A stretch of DNA of 64,000 nt from Caldilineales bacterium (GTDB taxonomy: Bacteria > Chloroflexota > Anaerolineae > J102), in contig JAIBAP010000015.1 of NCBI GenBank assembly GCA_019695115.1, positions 1 through 64,000 on the forward strand. The letters are read 5' to 3'. Of this stretch, positions 6,144 to 14,852 are shown piece by piece. The number at the start of each line of letters is the position of its first letter. Position 1 is the stretch's first letter. The notes beneath the pieces are model-generated. The model was given only the letters and a program-made list of their open reading frames with translations. It was not told the DNA's origin and searched no databases. Position numbers and translations under genes: made by a program.

Positions 6144-9014
6144 ATGTCCGAACGCACCGCCGTCCAAAACCCCATGCTCCGCTACGCCGCCGCCATCGGC
6201 TGGCAGTACGTTTCGCCCGAACAGGCGCTGCAATGGCGCGGGGGCGAGGAGGGGTTGTTTTTCAGCGACGAGTTGCGGGCGCAGCTCCTGCGCCTGAACC
6301 CCGGCGTGGTGGACGCAGCCCGGGCCGATGCCATCATCCGCCAGCTTTCTTTGCTGCGCCCCACCATCGAGGGCAATCGCGACGCCCTGAACTGGCTGCG
6401 GGGACAAAGCTCGGCCTTTGTGCCAGAGGAAGGCCGCGAGCGCAACGTCCGCCTCGTCGACTTCGAGCAGCCGGCCAACAATCTTCTGCATGTGACCGAC
6501 GAGTGGCGGCAGTCGAAGCCCGGTGGCCACAACCGGGCCGATGTCGTCTTCCTGATCAACGGCATCCCCGTGGCCCTGGCCGAGACCAAGGGCGCAGGCA
6601 AGCCCGACGGCATCGCCATCGCCATCGACCAGATTCGCCGCTACCATCGCGAGACGCCCGAACTGGTGCTGACCACGCAGGTGTTCGAGGTGACGCAACT
6701 GCTCGATTTCTACTACGCCGCCACCTGGAGCACCAGCCGCAAGAATCTGTTCAACTGGAAGGAAGAACAGCCCGGAGATTATGAGTCGGCGGTCACATCT
6801 TTCTTCAATCCTACCTGTTTTCTCAAACTCCTGCGCGACTACATCATCTTCCTGACCAAAGACGACGAGCTGCTCAAGGTCATCCTGCGCCAGCACCAGA
6901 CGCGGGCCGTGGAAAAGGCGCTCGACCGCGCCCTCGACCCGCAACGACACCGGGGCTTGATCTGGCATACGCAGGGCAGTGGCAAGACCCTGACCATGAT
7001 CACCATCGCCAGCAAGCTGCTGCGCGATACGGGCGGCGGCGAGAAGCCGACGGTGTTGATGCTGGTGGACCGCAACGAACTGGAGGCGCAACTGTTCCGC
7101 AACATCAGCGCCTACGGCATCGGCAATGTCGAAGTGGCGCAGAGCAAGGCCGACCTGCGCCGGATTCTTGCCTCTGACTTCCGGGGCCTGGTGGTGTCGA
7201 TGATCCACAAGTTCGAGCGCATCGACGAGGGCATCTGCCGCCGTCACAACGTCATCGTGCTGGTGGATGAGGCCCATCGCACCACCGGCGGCGACCTGGG
7301 CAACTACCTGATGGCCGCCCTGCCCAACGCCACCTATATCGGCTTCACCGGCACGCCTATCGACCGCCTGGCCCACGGCCAGGGCACATTCAAGGTCTTC
7401 GGCGTCGATGACCCGCAGGGCTATCTCGACAAGTATTCCATCGCCGAATCGGTGGCCGACGGCACGACCGTGCCGCTGAACTACGCCCTGGCGCCGTCGC
7501 ATCTGTTGGTCGACCGGGACACGCTCGAACGCGAGTTCCTGAAGCTACGCGAGGCCGAGGGCGTCAGCGACCAGGCTGAGCTGGACGCCATCCTCAACCG
7601 GGCTGTGCAGCTCAAGGAGATGATGAAGAACCGCGACCGGGTGGACAAGGTGGCCGCGTTCGTGGCCGAGCATTTCCGCACGAATGTCGAGCCGATGGGA
7701 TTCAAAGCCTTCCTTGTGGCGGTCGACCGCGAAGCCTGCGGCCTGTACAAAGAGGCGCTCGACCGCCATCTGCCCGCCGACTACTCCGCCGTGGTTTACT
7801 CTCCCGCCCACAATGACCGGCCCCACCTGCAAAAGCACCAGATCAGCCCCGAAGACGAAAAGCAGGTGCGCAAGGACTTCATCAACAAAACAAAGCAACC
7901 CAAGATTCTCATCGTCACCGAGAAGTTGCTCACTGGCTACGATGCGCCTGTGCTCTACTGCATGTATCTCGACAAGCCCATGCGCGACCATGTGCTCTTG
8001 CAGGCCATCGCTCGCGTGAATCGTCCCTATGAAGATGACGAGGGCCTGGTCAAACCCTACGGCTTCGTGCTCGACTTTGTGGGCATGTTCGAGAAGTTGG
8101 AAGACGCCCTGGCCTTCGATTCCGACGTGGTGGCGGCGGTCATCCAGAACATCGACGTGCTCAGAAATCTGTTTGCCGCCATAATGCGCGAGCAGGCCCC
8201 CGCCTACCTGCCCCTGGCCGCGGGCTGGGACGACAAGGCCAAAGAGCGGGCTGTGGTCGCCCTCCAGGATGGCGAAAAGCGCGACGCGTTCTTCACCCTG
8301 TTCCGGCAACTCCAGAGCCTATACGACATCCTCTCGCCCGACGCCTTTCTGCGCCCGTACATCGACGACTACAATGCCCTGGCCGTGCTCTATGCCTGGA
8401 TTCGGCAGGCATACAGCGAGCGGGTGTACGTGGACCGTGAGTTCACCGCCAAAACCAAAGAACTGCTGCGAAGCCACACACAGAGCAGTGACCTGATTCC
8501 GCCCGCCGTCATCTACGAAATCGGCGAACAGGAACTTGCCGTCCTCCGTGAAAGCGACTCGCCCGACACGGTCAAAGTCCTCAATCTGCGCAAATTGCTC
8601 GCCGACCTGGTGGACGAGCAGGTTGCTGCCCGGCCCTACCTGCTCTCGATCGGCGAGCGGGCCGAGGCCGTCGCCGCCGATTTCGAGGCGCGGCAGACAG
8701 ACACACAGGACGCCTTGAACCGCTTCGAGAAGCTGATGCAGGAAGTAGTGGCGGCCGATGCCCGACGCCAGCAGCTGCATCTGGACGAGAATGCCTTCGC
8801 CATCTATACCGCCCTAACCGTGGCCCGGCCCGATGTCACCCCCGCCCACGCCCAAGCCCTCGACTATCTCTTCCTGCGCTATCCCGACTATCGCTGGAAC
8901 GCCCCGCAAGCGAGCGACCTGCGCGTGCTTCTCTACAAAGAACTCCTGCCCATCGTCGGCCCGGACAAGATGATAGGCATGGCCAACACGCTGCTGAGGC
9001 TAGAGCGGGTGTGA
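6144..9014 (+). CDS. hsdR: Type I restriction endonuclease subunit R (HsdR)
   Basis: 956 aa motor and nuclease subunit. The N-terminal PD-(D/E)XK nuclease shows D133 and E147-x-K149 in ADVVF...ALAETKG. The SF2 translocase follows with Walker A TQGSGKT (276-282), DEAH (375-378), GFTGTP, and a helicase C-terminal domain (VTEKLLTGYDAP, DHVLLQAIARVNRP). A C-terminal helical domain completes a normal length for the family. All key residues are present, so the enzyme looks active. It lies downstream of hsdM, hsdS and the toxin-antitoxin pair in the same orientation, which gives a full R-M-S set despite the unusual intervening genes. Confidence 0.95.
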   Translation: MSERTAVQNPMLRYAAAIGWQYVSPEQALQWRGGEEGLFFSDELRAQLLRLNPGVVDAARADAIIRQLSLLRPTIEGNRDALNWLRGQSSAFVPEEGRERNVRLVDFEQPANNLLHVTDEWRQSKPGGHNRADVVFLINGIPVALAETKGAGKPDGIAIAIDQIRRYHRETPELVLTTQVFEVTQLLDFYYAATWSTSRKNLFNWKEEQPGDYESAVTSFFNPTCFLKLLRDYIIFLTKDDELLKVILRQHQTRAVEKALDRALDPQRHRGLIWHTQGSGKTLTMITIASKLLRDTGGGEKPTVLMLVDRNELEAQLFRNISAYGIGNVEVAQSKADLRRILASDFRGLVVSMIHKFERIDEGICRRHNVIVLVDEAHRTTGGDLGNYLMAALPNATYIGFTGTPIDRLAHGQGTFKVFGVDDPQGYLDKYSIAESVADGTTVPLNYALAPSHLLVDRDTLEREFLKLREAEGVSDQAELDAILNRAVQLKEMMKNRDRVDKVAAFVAEHFRTNVEPMGFKAFLVAVDREACGLYKEALDRHLPADYSAVVYSPAHNDRPHLQKHQISPEDEKQVRKDFINKTKQPKILIVTEKLLTGYDAPVLYCMYLDKPMRDHVLLQAIARVNRPYEDDEGLVKPYGFVLDFVGMFEKLEDALAFDSDVVAAVIQNIDVLRNLFAAIMREQAPAYLPLAAGWDDKAKERAVVALQDGEKRDAFFTLFRQLQSLYDILSPDAFLRPYIDDYNALAVLYAWIRQAYSERVYVDREFTAKTKELLRSHTQSSDLIPPAVIYEIGEQELAVLRESDSPDTVKVLNLRKLLADLVDEQVAARPYLLSIGERAEAVAADFEARQTDTQDALNRFEKLMQEVVAADARRQQLHLDENAFAIYTALTVARPDVTPAHAQALDYLFLRYPDYRWNAPQASDLRVLLYKELLPIVGPDKMIGMANTLLRLERV

Positions 9015-9046
9015 ACAACGTCCATGCACGCTAGCCGAGCAAACGC

Positions 9047-9401
9047 CTACAATCGTCTTACCCGCACCGTTCGCTCCGTTGCCACAGTGAAATTGCCGGC
9101 AAGATGGTCACCATAATCACGGAGTACAGCCTCGGCTATCTTTGCCTTTGTGTTCGCGCTTTCATCGTGAAGACGTAGCAACAAGACCCCTGCATGTTGA
9201 TGGCGCCAACGGAACACCTTCTCGCCGAAGTCCTTGTCGTTGGTAATCAGGATGCGCTCAGTTTGCGCCGCACAAGCGATCACCTGCGTGTCGCTAGCTG
9301 TTGGCATCATCTCGCCTACGCCCACTACATCGTAACCAGCCTTGCGCAGGGCATCGATCACAACTTGACCTTGTCGATTCGTCTACAAGAAATCACAACA
9401 T
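9047..9401 (-). pseudogene. Decayed DUF5615 PIN-like toxin
   Basis: The body from ALRKAGYDVVGVGE through ITNDKDFGEKVF to the end matches DUF5615 (a PIN-like toxin partner of DUF433). The natural start is the ATG at 9401-9399, which overlaps the antitoxin stop (TGATG). From there the third codon is TGA (9395-9393), followed in the same frame by FLVDES, the expected N-terminal strand with the acidic residue. A one-base frameshift near 9375 then moves into the body. An open frame of 104 codons starts only at GTG 9361 and lacks the FLVDE active-site strand. I read this as two lesions in a former toxin. A sequencing error could explain one of them but hardly both. Confidence 0.65.
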
Positions 9402-9646
9402 CAAGCCGGTTCGAGTCTGAGCGGAAACACATCTTCTTCGGCCACCACATCGGCTGCATACCACAGCGCCGCCTGAATATCTTGGGTAGTCAGGCGCGGG
9501 TAGTCACTCAGAATCTCCTCGGCGCCGATCCCCTGAGCCACCATACGAACGATCAACTCGACGGGAACCCGCGTTCCGCGGATCACCGGCTTGCCCGTCA
9601 TGACATCAGGCAAGGTGACAATACGATCAACGTACTTGCTTGGCAT
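9401..9646 (-). CDS. DUF433 domain antitoxin
   Basis: 81 aa from the ATG at 9646 (GGAGACAACACAAC just upstream supplies a ribosome site). The DUF433 core is clear: VDRIVTLPDVMTGKPVIRGTRVPVELIVR, then a winged-helix segment ILSDYPRLTTQDIQAALWYAAD. DUF433 proteins usually pair with DUF5615 toxins, and that partner is downstream here but broken. The open frame extends upstream to 9727, but the extra 27 residues are unlike the family. Confidence 0.85.
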   Translation of the reverse strand: MPSKYVDRIVTLPDVMTGKPVIRGTRVPVELIVRMVAQGIGAEEILSDYPRLTTQDIQAALWYAADVVAEEDVFPLRLEPA

Positions 9647-9809
9647 GTTGTGTTGTCTCCATTGGGGATGATCACAATCAAATGGGATCGTAACACGACC
9701 ACCGCGTTGTCGCAAGCCTTGGCGCAACCGACTACCGACCAGCAGCCTCTTGCTCCCGCACTACCCACAAGCTACAATACCGGCGCTGCCATCGCCACAG
9801 GTGACGACC

Positions 9810-9956
9810 ATGACCCTGACCGAAGTCGACTTCCAACTTCCACGCCCTGAGACCGGCAAAAATGGCGCCTGCGCTTCGATGCTGCACGCTTCCCTTCCGC
9901 AGGCCATGAGTCTTGCCGAATCCATCGCTGCGAGCAGACATCAGGCAGTGAGATGA
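9810..9956 (+). CDS. Possible small protein translationally coupled to the YgjP-like gene
   Basis: A 48-codon open frame (MTLTEVDFQLPRP...) starts at ATG 9810 and its TGA overlaps the next ATG (ATGA at 9953-9956). I recognise no family and no ribosome site. The exact overlap with a real gene is the only support; it may be chance or a leader. Nothing else is evident between 9647 and 9809. Confidence 0.25.
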   Translation: MTLTEVDFQLPRPETGKNGACASMLHASLPQAMSLAESIAASRHQAVR

Positions 9957-10318
9957 TCTCTGGTCGCTCAAACTATGAAACCAGCGCCGCGGAGACTGTT
10001 GTCTGGCGCGACCCCGATGACCTGCGCTGGGCGGCCCGGCACTGGGCCACGCGTATTGGCGTGCGTCTGCGGCAGGTGCATATCCGACCCATGACCAGCA
10101 AATGGGCTTCCATGTCCACCGCCGGTCGTCTGACCCTCACCCCCGACATCCTCACACTCCCTCCCGAGCTGGGCGAGTACATCATCGTTCACGAACTTGT
10201 CCACCTGCTGGCCCCCAACCACGGCAAGGTGTTCAAGAGTTTCATGTTGGCCTATCTGCCGGATTGGGAGCAAAGCGAGAGGAAGCTGCGAACCTACGAA
10301 AGGAAAAGAACTTCATGA
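9953..10318 (+). CDS. YgjP-like (DUF45/SprT-like) metal-dependent hydrolase
   Basis: 121 aa. The zinc-binding signature HELVHLLAPNHGKVF is at residues 79-93 with a downstream aromatic and charged tail, as in the M48-like YgjP/DUF45 family. The N-terminal half contains ARHWATRIGVRLRQVHIRPMTSKWASMS, also typical. The protein is shorter than E. coli YgjP (about 160 aa), lacking some N-terminal sequence. Its stop overlaps the antiporter start by ATGA. Substrate is unknown. Confidence 0.8.
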   Translation: MISGRSNYETSAAETVVWRDPDDLRWAARHWATRIGVRLRQVHIRPMTSKWASMSTAGRLTLTPDILTLPPELGEYIIVHELVHLLAPNHGKVFKSFMLAYLPDWEQSERKLRTYERKRTS

Positions 10319-12156
10319 AACGACGCCATCTTGTGTTGTTGCTGCTGTTGGTTGGTCTTTTGTGGGCGCTGCCCGCCCAGGCGGCGGGTACGCTGGCCGC
10401 CGAAGGCGAGGGCGCCGGGCTGCTGGTCGACATCGGCGTCAGCATCCTGGCCGCCACCATCATGGCCTACCTGGCCTACCTGACCAAACAACCGCTGCTA
10501 TTGGCCTACATCGCCGCTGGGGTCGTCATCGGCCCGCGTATCGGCCTGGGTCTGGTATCCAGCCAGGAGAACATCCAGGTGATCGCCGACATCGGCTTGA
10601 TCCTGCTGTTGTTCATGATCGGCTTGGAGATCGATCTGCGCCAACTGCTGGCCGCCGGTTCGTCGCTTATCGTCAGCGGCATCAGCCAGTTCATCCTCTG
10701 CGCCGCTTTGGGGATCGCTTTTCTGTCGGTCGTGGGCTACGGCATGGGTCAGGGCAACTATGACCTGGTCTATTTCGCCGCCTGCGCCGCCCTGAGCAGC
10801 ACAGCCATCGTTGTCAAGCTCCTGTATGGCAAATTGGAGCTGACGACGCTGGCCGGCAGGCTGACCCTGGGCATCCTTGTCTTCCAGGATCTGTGGGCGA
10901 TTGTGCTGTTGGGCATCCAACCCAATCTGGACCAGCCGGAGATTCTGCCCATCCTCCTCTCTTTTGCCAAGAGCGGCTTGCTGGTGCTGGTGGCCTTTCT
11001 GCTGGCCCGCTACCTGTTGCCGGCCTTCTTTCGCTCGATTGCCAAAATCCCCGAAGTCATGTTCGTCGCCAGCCTGGGCTGGTGTTTCATGATCGCCGGC
11101 CTGGCCAACCTGCTGGGGCTTTCGATGGAGATGGGCGCCCTCATCGCCGGCGTGGCCATCTCTTCGTTCCCCTACAGCCTGGATGTGGTCAGCAAGGTCC
11201 TCAGCGTGCGCGACTTCTTCATGACCCTGTTCTTCGTCGCCCTGGGCATGGGCATCCCCAACCCGGTCGAGAATCTCCCCGTCCTGGGCATGGCGGCGGT
11301 GATGTCCGTCTTCCTGGTCGTCTCGCGCTTCCTCGCCGTCTATCCGGTGCTGCACCTGCTGCGAAACGGCAACCGCATCAGCCTGCTCACCTCGATCAAC
11401 CTGGCGCAAATGAGCGAATTTTCGCTCGTCATCGCCACCATCGGCCTGCAACTCGGTCACATCAGCCAGAACACCCTCTCCGCCATCATCTTCGTCTTCG
11501 TCATCACCGCCATCGCTTCGACCTACCTGATCAAGTACAGCCAGCCGATTGCCGCCCGCCTGGCGGTCGCGCTGGGACGCCTGGGACTGAAGGAAGTGGG
11601 CCAGGGGGCGTTGGAACCGGGCGGCGAGCACGCCAGTAAAGAGATCGCCATCCTCGGCTTCTTCCAGGTTGCCAGTTCATTGGTCAGCGACATCACCTCG
11701 CACGCCAATGACGATGGCGCGGTCCACGAATTGAGCGACCGCATCATGGTGGTCGATTTCAACCCCCAGGTCTACGAGCGGTTGACGGCCCAGGGCATCA
11801 AAGTGGTGTATGGCGACATCAGCCATGCCGACATGCTCCACCATGTCGGCATCGAGGAGGCCCGGCTGGTGATCTCCACCGTCCCCGACTCCATCCTGGT
11901 GGGCACCGACAACCTCAAGCTCACGCAACAACTGCTCAAACTCTGCCCGGGGGCAAAGATCATCGTCAACGCCGAGACGCACAAGGCCGCCCTGGCCATG
12001 TACGAGGCCGGCGCCGACTATGTCTATCTCCCCCGGCTGCTGGCGGCCGAGCATCTGCACGAGATGATCCGCTTCGTCCTGGCAGGGGGCAATATGGTGG
12101 ATGTGCGCGAGAAGGAGATCGCCCGCCTGCAACAGCGTCAGGAAGTCGTCGCCTAG
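10315..12156 (+). CDS. Kef-type cation/proton antiporter with C-terminal TrkA-N (RCK) domain
   Basis: 613 aa membrane protein. It has an N-terminal signal/TM segment, then about 12 TM helices of the Na+/H+ exchanger (CPA2) domain to around residue 410, with the conserved GLEIDLRQL, and a TrkA-N nucleotide-binding domain from about 450 to 590 (RIMVVDFNPQVYERL, YGDISHADMLHHVGI, VNAETHKAALAMYEAGADYVYLP). The usual GxGxxG at the beginning of the RCK domain is not visible where expected; the segment before it reads HELSDRIMVVDFN. The likely role is K+/H+ antiport regulated by ligand binding. ATG 10315 overlaps the preceding stop. Confidence 0.88.
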   Translation: MKRRHLVLLLLLVGLLWALPAQAAGTLAAEGEGAGLLVDIGVSILAATIMAYLAYLTKQPLLLAYIAAGVVIGPRIGLGLVSSQENIQVIADIGLILLLFMIGLEIDLRQLLAAGSSLIVSGISQFILCAALGIAFLSVVGYGMGQGNYDLVYFAACAALSSTAIVVKLLYGKLELTTLAGRLTLGILVFQDLWAIVLLGIQPNLDQPEILPILLSFAKSGLLVLVAFLLARYLLPAFFRSIAKIPEVMFVASLGWCFMIAGLANLLGLSMEMGALIAGVAISSFPYSLDVVSKVLSVRDFFMTLFFVALGMGIPNPVENLPVLGMAAVMSVFLVVSRFLAVYPVLHLLRNGNRISLLTSINLAQMSEFSLVIATIGLQLGHISQNTLSAIIFVFVITAIASTYLIKYSQPIAARLAVALGRLGLKEVGQGALEPGGEHASKEIAILGFFQVASSLVSDITSHANDDGAVHELSDRIMVVDFNPQVYERLTAQGIKVVYGDISHADMLHHVGIEEARLVISTVPDSILVGTDNLKLTQQLLKLCPGAKIIVNAETHKAALAMYEAGADYVYLPRLLAAEHLHEMIRFVLAGGNMVDVREKEIARLQQRQEVVA

Positions 12157-12276
12157 CGGGGCGACCGCCTGGGGCCGGGTGATGGCTGTTTTGCCAACGA
12201 GTCTCCCCAGAGTTCCCGCCGTCCCAGCGACGCGGCCTTCATCACCCACCCTTGCCCCGCGCTGGCAGCCCCTCTG

Positions 12277-14064
12277 CTATGGCCTGCGACGTCTGCTGCT
12301 GACAATGCGCCAAAGCAGCGCCATGACTAACCCAAAGACAACCACGAGCAGGATGGTGATGAAGCACTTGATCGGCTGGCGGATGAAGTTGAAAAGGCGG
12401 ACGAGCGGGCCGGCCTGAGTGACGAAACCGCTGGCATCGACCGGCGGCAAGGCCCCCGGCTGAGGCGGAACCACCGTGATCGGCGGAAACGAGGGCGTCG
12501 GGCCGCCGACGGCATCGAGGACGAGTAGGTCCGCCGTGGCCGATGAGATGACGACTTCTGGCGGCGTGGGGGTGACGGCGGCGGCGACAATCGCGCCCGG
12601 GGTGGGCGCGAGGCTGCCGCAGATGCTGAGCTGGACATCGTCGACATACATGCTGGCGCGGCCCGAACCGCCGCCGTTGTAGACATTGAAGTAAACGACG
12701 ATGGCCCGGCCCAGATAGCGCGTGAGATCGAACTGCTCGTGCTGCCACGAACGGTCGTTGCGATTCACCCGCCACAGCACCTCCAGCGTCCGGCCCGTGT
12801 TGGCATCGAGGATGATCGCTTCCTGACGGTCGTCGCTCTCCAGGTCGGAAACGGTGTAATGCCAGAAATCGAGGAAGGCGGTCCTGATTTCGCCCCGCGG
12901 CAGGACGGCTTTCTGGCGCACCGACGAGTAGGAAACGTAGTTCGGCGCCAGTGGATTGGGATTACCCAGCACCGCCGAACGGAGGCCGGTATGAGCCTGG
13001 GCGCCGGAGTAGGCCGCCTGTAAGGCCGTCCTGGCAAAGTACCACACACCCCACTTCTCGAAGCCGGTGTTGATCAAGCACTCCTTGCAGCCGCTCGGCG
13101 GCGGCGGCGCCGGGGTGTAGGTGGGCGTCACGGTCGAGGGCGGCGACGTGGGCGTGGCCGTCACCAAGACCGACGTAGGTGTGGCGGTGACAGCGGCCGG
13201 GGTGGGTGTGGCGGTGATGAAAGGTGGGGCCGTAGGTGTGTTGGTGACAACACCCAGGGTGGGTGTGGCCGTCACAAAAAGCGGCGGCGTGGGCGTGTTG
13301 GTGACGACCCAGGGCGTGGGTGTGGCTGTGACGAAGATCGGCGGCGTGGGTGTGTTGGTGACGACCCAGGGTGTGGGCGTGGCCGTGACGAAGATCGGCG
13401 GCGTAGGCGTGTTGGTGACCACGATGGCCGTGGGGGTGGCCGTGACCAGGCCGGTGGTGGGCGTGGGCGTTGCGGTCGGGCCGCCGCTGCTGCACAGTTC
13501 CAGCACCACATCATCGACGAACATGGCCGTCTTGCCGCCAGCGCCATCATTGCGCGCATTGATGTAAAGGACGATCGTTCGCCCGATGAACTCATTCAGA
13601 TCGAATTGCAGCCCCTTCCAGACGCCGTCATTGCCCAGCGCCGACCACACCTGGCGCAGGGTGGCGCCGTTCGTAGCATCGAGGATGCGGATCTCCTGCT
13701 GGTCGTTGGCGTCAGGGGGTTGGCTGAGTTGCAGCACTTGCAGGCGCAGCCGCAATTGGTCGCCGGCAGGGACGACCACCGTCTGGCGCAGCGACGAATA
13801 GGCGTTGACATTGCTCCCGGCTGTGATCCCCAACTGCGCGCTCCGCACCGGGCTGGCCGCCCGCTCGGTAGTATAGAACCCTGTCGCCGGCGAGGGTGCA
13901 AACATCCAGCCGCTGTTCGACTCCATGTTGCTGTTCGCCAGCAGGTTGAGGCAGGTGAGGCCAGCGGCGGCGGGGCCAGAAGCCCGTGCGGCCCCGGCCA
14001 TCGTACTCAGACCCGCGATCAGCAGGACGACCAGACAGCGGCTAAGCCAGAGACGCGAGAACAT
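12277..14064 (-). CDS. Surface-anchored protein with two jelly-roll-like domains joined by a Thr-Pro repeat linker
   Basis: 595 aa. It has a signal peptide (LVVLLIAGLSTMAGAARA) and a first domain of about 170 residues (CLNLLANSNMESNSGW ... MFVDDVVLELCSS). A linker of about 125 residues follows, built of repeats of VVTNTPTPP and FVTATPTP. A second homologous domain begins CLINTGFEKWGVW and ends MYVDDVQLSICGS. A TM helix (FITILLVVVFGLVMALLW) and an Arg-rich tail anchor it. Each domain starts and ends with Cys, has the DD(V/L)xL ending of carbohydrate-binding-like beta-sandwiches, and contains a matching IVVYFN/IVLYIN strand. Ligand and function are unknown. Transcribed opposite to its neighbours. 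Confidence 0.75.
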   Translation of the reverse strand: MFSRLWLSRCLVVLLIAGLSTMAGAARASGPAAAGLTCLNLLANSNMESNSGWMFAPSPATGFYTTERAASPVRSAQLGITAGSNVNAYSSLRQTVVVPAGDQLRLRLQVLQLSQPPDANDQQEIRILDATNGATLRQVWSALGNDGVWKGLQFDLNEFIGRTIVLYINARNDGAGGKTAMFVDDVVLELCSSGGPTATPTPTTGLVTATPTAIVVTNTPTPPIFVTATPTPWVVTNTPTPPIFVTATPTPWVVTNTPTPPLFVTATPTLGVVTNTPTAPPFITATPTPAAVTATPTSVLVTATPTSPPSTVTPTYTPAPPPPSGCKECLINTGFEKWGVWYFARTALQAAYSGAQAHTGLRSAVLGNPNPLAPNYVSYSSVRQKAVLPRGEIRTAFLDFWHYTVSDLESDDRQEAIILDANTGRTLEVLWRVNRNDRSWQHEQFDLTRYLGRAIVVYFNVYNGGGSGRASMYVDDVQLSICGSLAPTPGAIVAAAVTPTPPEVVISSATADLLVLDAVGGPTPSFPPITVVPPQPGALPPVDASGFVTQAGPLVRLFNFIRQPIKCFITILLVVVFGLVMALLWRIVSSRRRRP

Positions 14065-14515
14065 GGGTCAGAAGAACGATAGAAGAGGGTGGGCAAGGTG
14101 GGCGGTGACAACGCTGGGGATGGTCTCGGTCAGCGTTTCGCCGCCATCGTCCCTGCCGATAGTTGTGCGGACGAACGAAACGAATGCGATTGCAGCAAAG
14201 TTTACTATAAGAGCCAAGACGGGGCAATTAACGGCAAGGCGATGGGTGGGCTGTGACTTGAATAGGGGATTGTCAGGCGTGTCTTTTGCCCGTCCTTCCG
14301 GCTCGTGGTACATTTAGTGCCGCCCCGATGCTCCAACACCGCGAGTTGCAACGATCCAGCGATGGAGGCGAATGGCTGCCATGCGAGGGAGTTCGTTCTG
14401 CGTTGAGTCTTGAGAGTCGTGGAAGCAGGCCGCTTGGTCTTCTGGATTCGCAGTTACGATGCTCGACGTGAGTCCCGGACGCGTAAAATCAGTTGCGCTT
14501 TACTTCGATAACGAT
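14065..14515. other. Intergenic region without a recognised gene
   Basis: This stretch separates the divergent surface-protein gene and the DUF4258/DUF2283 pair. Small frames here have no family resemblance or ribosome sites. On the minus strand a possible -10 (TATAGT, complement of 14214-14219) could serve the surface-protein gene. Composition becomes more AT-rich toward the right end. Confidence 0.5.
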
Positions 14516-14532
14516 TGCATCGATTTGATGCA
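14516..14532. promoter_or_regulatory. Candidate operator of the DUF4258/DUF2283 pair
   Basis: TGCATC at 14516-14521 is repeated inverted as GATGCA at 14527-14532 with a 5-base spacer, about 30 bases ahead of the pair. Toxin-antitoxin operons are commonly repressed at such sites. The arms are short, so chance is possible. Confidence 0.3.
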
Positions 14533-14561
14533 TTACCCGCTTGTTACACATGATTGGATCC

Positions 14562-14852
14562 ATGATGCCACCGACTCATCCAATCACGCGTTATTATTTG
14601 ACCGAGCATGCACAACTTGAAATGGCTCGTCGCCAGATTAGCGAGTCTGAGGTCGCTCGTGTTCTTGCCTCGCCTGAACAATCGATTTTGGTTCGGCCGG
14701 GCCGCATCGTCTTCCAGTCGCGTATACAGACTACAGAATCACACAAAGCGCATTTGTTACGTGTGTTTGTAGATATCGATCGTATCCCGGCTGAAGTTGT
14801 CACTGTTTACCGCACAACCAAGATCGAAAAATACTGGAGCATAAGTCTATGA
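14562..14852 (+). CDS. DUF4258 domain protein (putative toxin-like partner)
   Basis: About 96 aa. TRYYLTEHAQLEMARRQISESEVARVLASPEQ is characteristic of DUF4258, and VVTVYRTTKIEKYW is the usual C-terminal strand with conserved Tyr-Arg and Lys-x-x-x-Trp. ATG codons at 14550, 14562 and 14565 are all possible; GGATCC precedes 14562. The stop overlaps the DUF2283 start by ATGA. DUF4258/DUF2283 pairs recur in cyanobacteria and Chloroflexota and are thought to be toxin-antitoxin modules, though activity is not proven. The pair is markedly more AT-rich than the flanking genes. Confidence 0.8.
   Translation: MMPPTHPITRYYLTEHAQLEMARRQISESEVARVLASPEQSILVRPGRIVFQSRIQTTESHKAHLLRVFVDIDRIPAEVVTVYRTTKIEKYWSISL

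Noticed and set aside
183-9014. tRNA-anchored integrated element
   Set aside because: The tRNA next to the defence operon suggests an island, but I found no integrase and no repeated tRNA 3' end downstream within the window.
9194-9850. Plus-strand 218-codon frame across the DUF5615/DUF433 locus
   Set aside because: It is antisense to the recognised antitoxin and to the toxin remnant, with no domain of its own.
13121-13567. Plus-strand open frame of Val/Gly-rich repeats
   Set aside because: It is the antisense of the Thr-Pro linker of the surface protein; periodic composition keeps the opposite frame open.
14068-14471. Small frames in the 14.1-14.5 kb gap
   Set aside because: No ribosome sites, no recognisable family, and they overlap each other on both strands.
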